From Novacetimonas maltaceti (GTDB taxonomy: Bacteria; Pseudomonadota; Alphaproteobacteria; Acetobacterales; Acetobacteraceae): a stretch of 38,237 nt of DNA. The position numbers were made by a program, and so were the translations under genes. The notes under the pieces were generated by a model, which had not been told where the DNA came from, searched no databases, and worked only from the letters and a program-made list of their open reading frames with translations. The number at the start of each line of letters is the position of its first letter. Position 1 is the stretch's first letter. The DNA lies in NCBI RefSeq assembly GCF_002906255.1, contig NZ_POTC01000029.1:1-38237 (forward strand). Direction: 5' to 3'. Positions 33,988-38,237 of this stretch are shown piece after piece.

Positions 33988-35586
33988 TCAGGCTTTCTGC
34001 AATCCCGGGTGTCCACGCGCCACGGCAAAGCTGGCATAGGTCGACAGCCTGCCATCACGTTCCATGACCCTGTCGAGCACCTTCAGGTCAGCATGCCAGA
34101 CGTCGCGCCCCACATCGCACAGCACATAACCGCGCTGGTCCGTCGTCGCCAGCAACTGTGGGTTTTCACGCCGGACCGAGCGGCTGAAATGGTCATCATC
34201 CCCGCCCCCATCCGCGCCGGACGTGATGGATGTCGCAAGGAATTCGACCGACACAGGTCTGGCATTTCCCGGGTCATATGCAAGGTTCCCCGCAAAATGC
34301 CGATGCGCGTCGCCCGTCACGTTCACCACGTTGCCCGGGCAGTTCCGTTCAATGAACTGCAGCAGGCGCCTGCGACTGTACATATAGCCCGACCACTGGT
34401 CCATGCTGTAAAGCACAGGGCCATGGTCGGACTTGCGAAAGGCAAGGTTCATCATCATGACCTGATGCGCCAGCAGGTTCCACCTTGTATCCGAATGGGC
34501 CAGGCCATTGAACAGCCAGCGTTCCTGTTCCGGGCCCATCATCGTCCGTTCAGGCGACCAGACATCCGGCCCCTGCCCTGTCATCCTGTCCCCGTAAACC
34601 TGGTCGCTGCGATACTGGCGTGTATCAAGGAGGAATATGTTCATCAGGTCGCCATAACGCAGGCTGCGATAGATCTGCATGTGACTGCCATCCGGCAGCG
34701 AACCCAGGCGTAGTGGCATATGCTCGTAATAGGCCTGCATGGCGGACGCCCGCCTCAGGCGGAATATGTCCGCAGGCGTCCCGTCCTGATCGGTGTCACC
34801 GGCCCAGTTGTTATCGACTTCATGGTCATCGGGCGTGACAATCCATGGCACGGCGGCATGGGCGGCCTGCAGGTCCGCATCGGCCTTGTACTGTGCGTAA
34901 CGGCGGCGATATTCATCAAGGGAATAACATTCAGGCCCGACATGGCTGCGCAATACCCGAAACGGCCTGCCATGTTCCTGGTGGATGCCTTCCTTTCTTC
35001 CTTCGCCTTCATAAATATAGTCACCATAATGGAAAACGAAATCTATCGGTTCTTCGGAAATCCTGCGCCACGCGGTATAATATCCCTGTTCATAATGCTG
35101 GCAGCCCGCCGCGGCGAAGCGTGCGCGCACAGGTGACGCGCCCGGCAGGGGAAATGTGTGACTGCGCCCGATCGTGCTGTCATACCCGGCAATACGAAAC
35201 CGGTACCAGTAAGGCCGGTCCGGTTTCAGGCCCGAAACCTCCACATGGACCGAATGCCCCAGTTCCGGATGCGCCAGCGCCTGTCCGGCGCATACGACAT
35301 GCGACAGGGTTTCATCCGCCCCGACCTGCCAGTCCACCAGCATGGGGCGGTTATCGGCCATGCCCGCGTCAAGCGCCAATGGCGCGGGGACCAGCCGTGT
35401 CCAGATGACGAAACCATCCGGCGACGGGTCCCCCGACGCAACGCCCAGTTGGAAAGGTGACGTATCGAATTTCGGTTTTTTATCGAGGTTGGCAGGCGTT
35501 GCCGCGCGCAGGGCCCTGATCCGCGCCGAAAGCAGCATCCCGCCTCCCAGTCCCGCCAGAACCTGCCTGCGTTTTATAAAAATCAT
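33988..35586 (-). CDS. phoD: PhoD-family alkaline phosphatase/phosphodiesterase, Tat-exported
   Basis: 532 aa. The N-terminus MIFIKRRQVLAGLGGGMLL is a twin-arginine-like signal, as in B. subtilis PhoD. A PhoD N-terminal domain follows (FQLGVASGDPSPDGFVIWTRL), then the metal-binding phosphatase core: FHYGDYIYEGEG (about residue 192), TPDDHEVDNNWAGD (about 252), and VTGDAHRHFAGNLA. It hydrolyses phosphate esters in the periplasm with metal cofactors. ATG 35586 has AGGA seven bases upstream and starts exactly at the signal; 35643 is an upstream alternative. It is downstream of the DUF3500/HupE-like pair on the same strand. Confidence 0.9.
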   Translation of the reverse strand: MIFIKRRQVLAGLGGGMLLSARIRALRAATPANLDKKPKFDTSPFQLGVASGDPSPDGFVIWTRLVPAPLALDAGMADNRPMLVDWQVGADETLSHVVCAGQALAHPELGHSVHVEVSGLKPDRPYWYRFRIAGYDSTIGRSHTFPLPGASPVRARFAAAGCQHYEQGYYTAWRRISEEPIDFVFHYGDYIYEGEGRKEGIHQEHGRPFRVLRSHVGPECYSLDEYRRRYAQYKADADLQAAHAAVPWIVTPDDHEVDNNWAGDTDQDGTPADIFRLRRASAMQAYYEHMPLRLGSLPDGSHMQIYRSLRYGDLMNIFLLDTRQYRSDQVYGDRMTGQGPDVWSPERTMMGPEQERWLFNGLAHSDTRWNLLAHQVMMMNLAFRKSDHGPVLYSMDQWSGYMYSRRRLLQFIERNCPGNVVNVTGDAHRHFAGNLAYDPGNARPVSVEFLATSITSGADGGGDDDHFSRSVRRENPQLLATTDQRGYVLCDVGRDVWHADLKVLDRVMERDGRLSTYASFAVARGHPGLQKA

Positions 35587-35671
35587 GAAAACATCCTGTT
35601 CTGACTGGAATATAACCTGTTTCAATCTTTCATGGCAGGACATGTTCTGGCGGGCGCCGGAGCCACGGTCG

Positions 35672-35752
35672 CTGTCACGACAGGAGCCGCGGCTTCATTA
35701 TGTGAGCTTGCCAGCGAAATTGTGTGATGTTTTCATGAATTCGCATCACACA
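35672..35752. promoter_or_regulatory. Two inverted repeats upstream of phoD
   Basis: CTGTC-AC-GACAG lies at 35672-35683. A perfect 9-bp inverted repeat TGTGTGATG (35721-35729) and CATCACACA (35744-35752), with a 14-nt spacer, lies just after the stop of the HupE-like gene. The second is followed by a T-run on the plus strand only. They may end the upstream transcript or regulate phoD. No clear Pho box was seen. Confidence 0.35.
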
Positions 35753-35773
35753 GCGATCTTTTTCGAAAACTCC

Positions 35774-36340
35774 TTACGTTCCGCCCTGTGGGGTTACGCT
35801 GAACTCCAGCCCATAAGATGACTGGTCAACGGAACGGTGCTGCTGTCGTGGATGGATGGCCGGATCATCAGGCATGAGGGTATTGACCAGGTAGACCACG
35901 TCAGGTCCGGACGCATGGTTCACATACGCCAGATGATACAGGCCGGGCTTCAGGGCGACGGTGGCTTCATACTGCAGCACGATCACGCCGCTGCCTGCCT
36001 GCATGGCCGCGATGGATGGGAAAACGGCCTCCCCCTGCCTGAGGGAAAGGGCATGCCCGTTGAGGGAGATCTCCAGCCCACGTGCCATGCGCGTGGCATA
36101 GGCATGCTGTTCATCGGGCGACACGGTACCGTCCCCGTTACTGTCGATCTGGTGGATGACGGCGGGGGCGACGCCCCGTCCCGGTGTCAGGCGCAGGGTG
36201 ACGGCAACACGCTGGCGGGTTATGCCGATCATCGTCGCCTGCAGGTATTCATCCAGCCGGTGCGCCTGCGCCATCCCCGTAACCGACAGCAATAGCATCG
36301 CGGCCATCACGGGCACCGCCACCCGCATGATGGCCCTCAT
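35774..36340 (-). CDS. Exported HupE/UreJ N-terminal-like protein with an EF-hand
   Basis: 188 aa. Signal peptide MRVAVPVMAAMLLLSVTGMAQA, then AHRLDEYLQATMIGITRQRVAV, which is the typical beginning of the periplasmic domain of HupE/UreJ-family proteins. An EF-hand loop DSNGDGTVSPDE (about residues 66-77) follows with Asp/Asn ligands in place, so calcium binding is likely. Unlike full HupE/UreJ proteins (about 350 aa) it has no C-terminal membrane helices. Its ATG overlaps the stop of the DUF3500 gene (ATGA), so the two are translated together and probably act together. Function unknown. Confidence 0.75.
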   Translation of the reverse strand: MRAIMRVAVPVMAAMLLLSVTGMAQAHRLDEYLQATMIGITRQRVAVTLRLTPGRGVAPAVIHQIDSNGDGTVSPDEQHAYATRMARGLEISLNGHALSLRQGEAVFPSIAAMQAGSGVIVLQYEATVALKPGLYHLAYVNHASGPDVVYLVNTLMPDDPAIHPRQQHRSVDQSSYGLEFSVTPQGGT

Positions 36341-37539
36341 GGCCGGGTATATCGGTTGCCATAGCTGTTGGTCGGATCACGGTAGACGGTATGGACATGC
36401 ATGGTGGGATCGTCCCCTACCCCCTGTGGCGAGAACTCGATAAGCAGCCTTGGCCCCTGGATCCGGTAATAGGATGACCCGTTACGTCCCGGTGCGTGGG
36501 TGACAGGGCCGCTCCATGCGAACCATGTGCTGTCGAGGCCATTGCGGATTTCCTGCAGGCGTGGCGCGGCATAGGCATCATCGACGATGCCGGCCCATTC
36601 CCCGATCACAGCCATCAGCAGTTCTTTCTGCGCAGCGGTCATGGCGCTTGCCTTCAGGCCTTCGGGGATGAGCATTTCGCCATCGTGGCCGGGGCCGAGC
36701 ACAAGGTCCGCCACCCTGTAGGACAGGATGGCCTGACGTTTCTGTTTCGCATCAAGCGCGTCCAGCAGCGCGAAGGCACGATCATTTTCCCCTGCCAGCA
36801 CCCGCACCGTCTTTCCGTCCGCCTGGTAAATCGCGGGCTGCGCGCCGGTCAGGGTGGGGGTCATGACACCATGAGCGCCATCAATCACGATGTTCAGCCC
36901 CAGATGATGGCCGCCGAACTGTATCATCCACGGGCTGTCCGGCATCGGCCTGCCAAAGATCGCGATGGTATAGACCGCCTTGCCCGAAGCAAAGGGCGTA
37001 CCGCTGTCGGCAAGCGCCTGATCCGCGCCCATGATCTCAAGCACTTTCCGGTAGCCCCCCGGACTCAGCACCGTCTGGAGCAGCCGCAGCGCCGCCGCCT
37101 GCTGGGGCGGGGTCAGTTGACCCATCTGCACTCCTGGTCGCGGCACGTCACTGACGGGAAAATTGGACCAGACCGAATTGCCGTAGCGTTCGCCTACGAA
37201 TCCTCCCGGCGGCCCCATGCCCGGTCCCCGCGGTGCAGGTGCGCTGGCCTGTGCCCCGGTGACAGGCTGCACCGGCTGGTCGGGGGCGCTGCGGCGGAAA
37301 CGGGCAAGGGTGGCCGTCTTTTGTGTTACGAAAGGAAACTGCACCTTCGCACGGCTGCCAGCATCGAATGTGCCGAGGAAAGACCGCGCGGCAGCGACAA
37401 CCATATCCGTGCGCCGGGCGGCGACGTCCCCTGTCGCGGCGATGGCGGCAGGCGGTGCCTTCTGGCCCGGTACCTCGGCCGCCATTGCGGACGCCATGAC
37501 CAGGAACGTCCCACCTGCCGCCAGAAAAATCTTGTGCAT
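36337..37539 (-). CDS. DUF3500 protein, exported
   Basis: 400 aa. Signal peptide MHKIFLAAGGTFLVMASAMAA, then a mature domain matching DUF3500: RRTDMVVAAARSFLGTFDA, VWSNFPVSDVPRPGVQMGQLT, DSPWMIQFGGHHLGLNIVI and the end DPTMHVHTVYRDPTNSYG. The conserved GGHH and HVHT histidines suggest a metal site. The reaction is not known. ATG 37539 was chosen for the signal peptide and an upstream AGGGGA; the frame stays open to 38109 but the extension overlaps the divergent tannase gene and looks non-coding. It is translationally coupled to the HupE-like gene. Confidence 0.85.
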   Translation of the reverse strand: MHKIFLAAGGTFLVMASAMAAEVPGQKAPPAAIAATGDVAARRTDMVVAAARSFLGTFDAGSRAKVQFPFVTQKTATLARFRRSAPDQPVQPVTGAQASAPAPRGPGMGPPGGFVGERYGNSVWSNFPVSDVPRPGVQMGQLTPPQQAAALRLLQTVLSPGGYRKVLEIMGADQALADSGTPFASGKAVYTIAIFGRPMPDSPWMIQFGGHHLGLNIVIDGAHGVMTPTLTGAQPAIYQADGKTVRVLAGENDRAFALLDALDAKQKRQAILSYRVADLVLGPGHDGEMLIPEGLKASAMTAAQKELLMAVIGEWAGIVDDAYAAPRLQEIRNGLDSTWFAWSGPVTHAPGRNGSSYYRIQGPRLLIEFSPQGVGDDPTMHVHTVYRDPTNSYGNRYTRP

Positions 37540-37729
37540 CAATCCCCTGCCCTGTCCTGCCTGACCGGAGTTCCATATGTTGCATGCACACTGCATTGCC
37601 CGCGCCGCACGATCAAGGGCTTTCCCCCCGCCGGGTTTTCGCCCCACAATGGCGCCCGCTGTCGGGTCGGGCCCGCCACCGGGGCACGAGCATGACATCG
37701 GACCAGCAACGACCCATCGGGAACCCGCC

Positions 37730-38134
37730 ATGCCCCATTCCAAGCCCACCTCCACATCAGTGCGTGGCCTGCCGCGCCAGACATCCCGGCTGGCGATCGG
37801 CATGGCCCTCGCGATGCCGCTTGCGCTTGCCAGTGTCACGGCTGCCCATGCCGCGGACTGCCGCGACCTTGCCCGTCGGGCCCTGCCGGATGCCACCTTC
37901 ACGACCGTTGAAACCGTGCCGGCGGGGCGCTGGCAGCCGCCGCAGGACCAGTTGTCACGCATCATGTCGGCCCCCGGCATGAACCTTGCCGGCCATGCGG
38001 TACAGTCCCCCACCCCTGCCTTCTGCCGTGTGGCCCTTACGCTGCGCCCTTCGCATGATTCACAGATACGCACGGAAGTCTGGCTGCCACTGGAAGGCTG
38101 GAACGGCAAGCTGGAGGGATCGAAGAACCCTTGA
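37730..38134 (+). pseudogene. Tannase/feruloyl esterase, N-terminal fragment cut by an insertion
   Basis: Signal peptide (LAIGMALAMPLALASVTAAHA), then the opening of the tannase/feruloyl esterase family: ADCRDLARRALPDATFT, ETVPAGRWQPP, FCRVALTLRPSHDSQIRTEV and WLPLEGWNGKLEG. Family members continue from this point with a glycine-rich stretch (about 400 more residues with the catalytic Ser). Here the match stops after GKLEG, near 38117-38120, and the frame ends after three more residues at TGA 38132-38134. The protein would be 134 aa instead of about 500-600 and cannot hydrolyse gallate or ferulate esters. It is divergent from DUF3500 with a 190-bp gap. Confidence 0.75.
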
Positions 38135-38237
38135 TTGATGTGCTTGGCCGGTAATTTCTGGGTTTTGGCGATTTGATTGACGGTTTTTGCGATGGCGTCC
38201 AGTCTGCGTTTTGAGCAGATTGGGAGTTGTCTCTCGC
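38118..38237. mobile_element. End of an unidentified insertion element
   Basis: From about 38118 the sequence no longer matches the tannase family and its GC content falls well below the neighbouring genes. The stretch begins GGATCGAAGAACCC, which could be part of a terminal inverted repeat. Plus-strand frames hit stops quickly, while the minus strand stays open in all three frames across it, so a minus-strand transposase is possible but cannot be read with confidence. The other end lies outside the window, so I cannot name the element or see a target duplication. Confidence 0.45.

Noticed and set aside
33844-33990. ROSE thermometer or sigma-32 promoter before hsp20
   Set aside because: No convincing anti-Shine-Dalgarno UYGCU element or CTTGAA/CCCCAT pair was found; only a palindrome at 33866-33878.
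36496-37695. 399-codon plus-strand frame opposite DUF3500
   Set aside because: Shadow frame of DUF3500 with no domain or signal.
37540-38109. 190-residue N-terminal extension of the DUF3500 frame
   Set aside because: It would overlap the divergent tannase gene and has no family similarity. The signal peptide begins at 37539.
1-38237. CRISPR array, tRNA, rRNA, prophage or defence island
   Set aside because: I saw no regularly spaced repeats, no tRNA-like T-loop and acceptor pairing outside genes, no rRNA signature, and no phage or defence gene families.

Overview
The window is about 38 kb of GC-rich, gene-dense bacterial DNA. It most likely comes from an acetic acid bacterium (Acetobacteraceae; the Komagataeibacter/Gluconacetobacter group is my best guess). 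The reasons are a bacterial pyruvate decarboxylase (rare outside acetic acid bacteria and Zymomonas relatives), a membrane-bound PQQ dehydrogenase of the glucose/quinate/shikimate family, an OprB-type porin, and several aldo/keto reductases. I see no rRNA, tRNA or CRISPR array. Nothing in the window names the species.

Layout. 1-6.3 kb: an ABC exporter-type half transporter, an AEC-family carrier, a YghZ-like aldo/keto reductase beside a GAF-Fis regulator that has no AAA+ domain, and an outer-membrane channel-like protein. 6.3-9.7 kb: the PQQ dehydrogenase, then a small sulfotransferase-like gene. 9.7-10.6 kb: a long gene-free stretch with an AT-rich island. 10.6-15.9 kb: a YbfF-like esterase divergent from an IclR regulator-GlcG-like protein-MFS transporter cluster, an FMN reductase, and a 2-hydroxyacid dehydrogenase. 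15.9-20 kb: envelope genes (a transglycosylase with a SPOR domain, a DUF333 lipoprotein, two tiny membrane proteins, and a D-Ala-D-Ala dipeptidase) with a Tas-like aldo/keto reductase.

20-28.2 kb is the metabolic core. Pyruvate decarboxylase faces away from a five-gene same-strand cluster: OprB-type porin, quinone-dependent D-lactate dehydrogenase, LutA, LutB, LutC. Together they can take both lactate stereoisomers to pyruvate and then to acetaldehyde, which in acetic acid bacteria is oxidised to acetate. 28.3-38.2 kb: a TetR regulator with a clear palindromic operator facing a secreted lipase, an unknown membrane protein, cardiolipin synthase, a DUF1868 2H-phosphoesterase-like protein, Hsp20, PhoD phosphatase, and a coupled pair (DUF3500 protein and a HupE-like N-terminal domain). 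Last is a tannase/feruloyl esterase gene broken near its start by foreign, lower-GC sequence that runs off the window. The non-round length and this ending suggest a contig that stops in a repeat (inference).

Most of the window is ordinary chromosomal metabolism. I found no defence island, prophage or obvious new multi-gene system. The most interesting points are the lactate/pyruvate decarboxylase locus with its unidentified regulator, the AAA-less activator with three CGTACG boxes, the DUF3500/HupE-like pair, the twin small membrane proteins, the isolated sulfotransferase, and the interrupted tannase.
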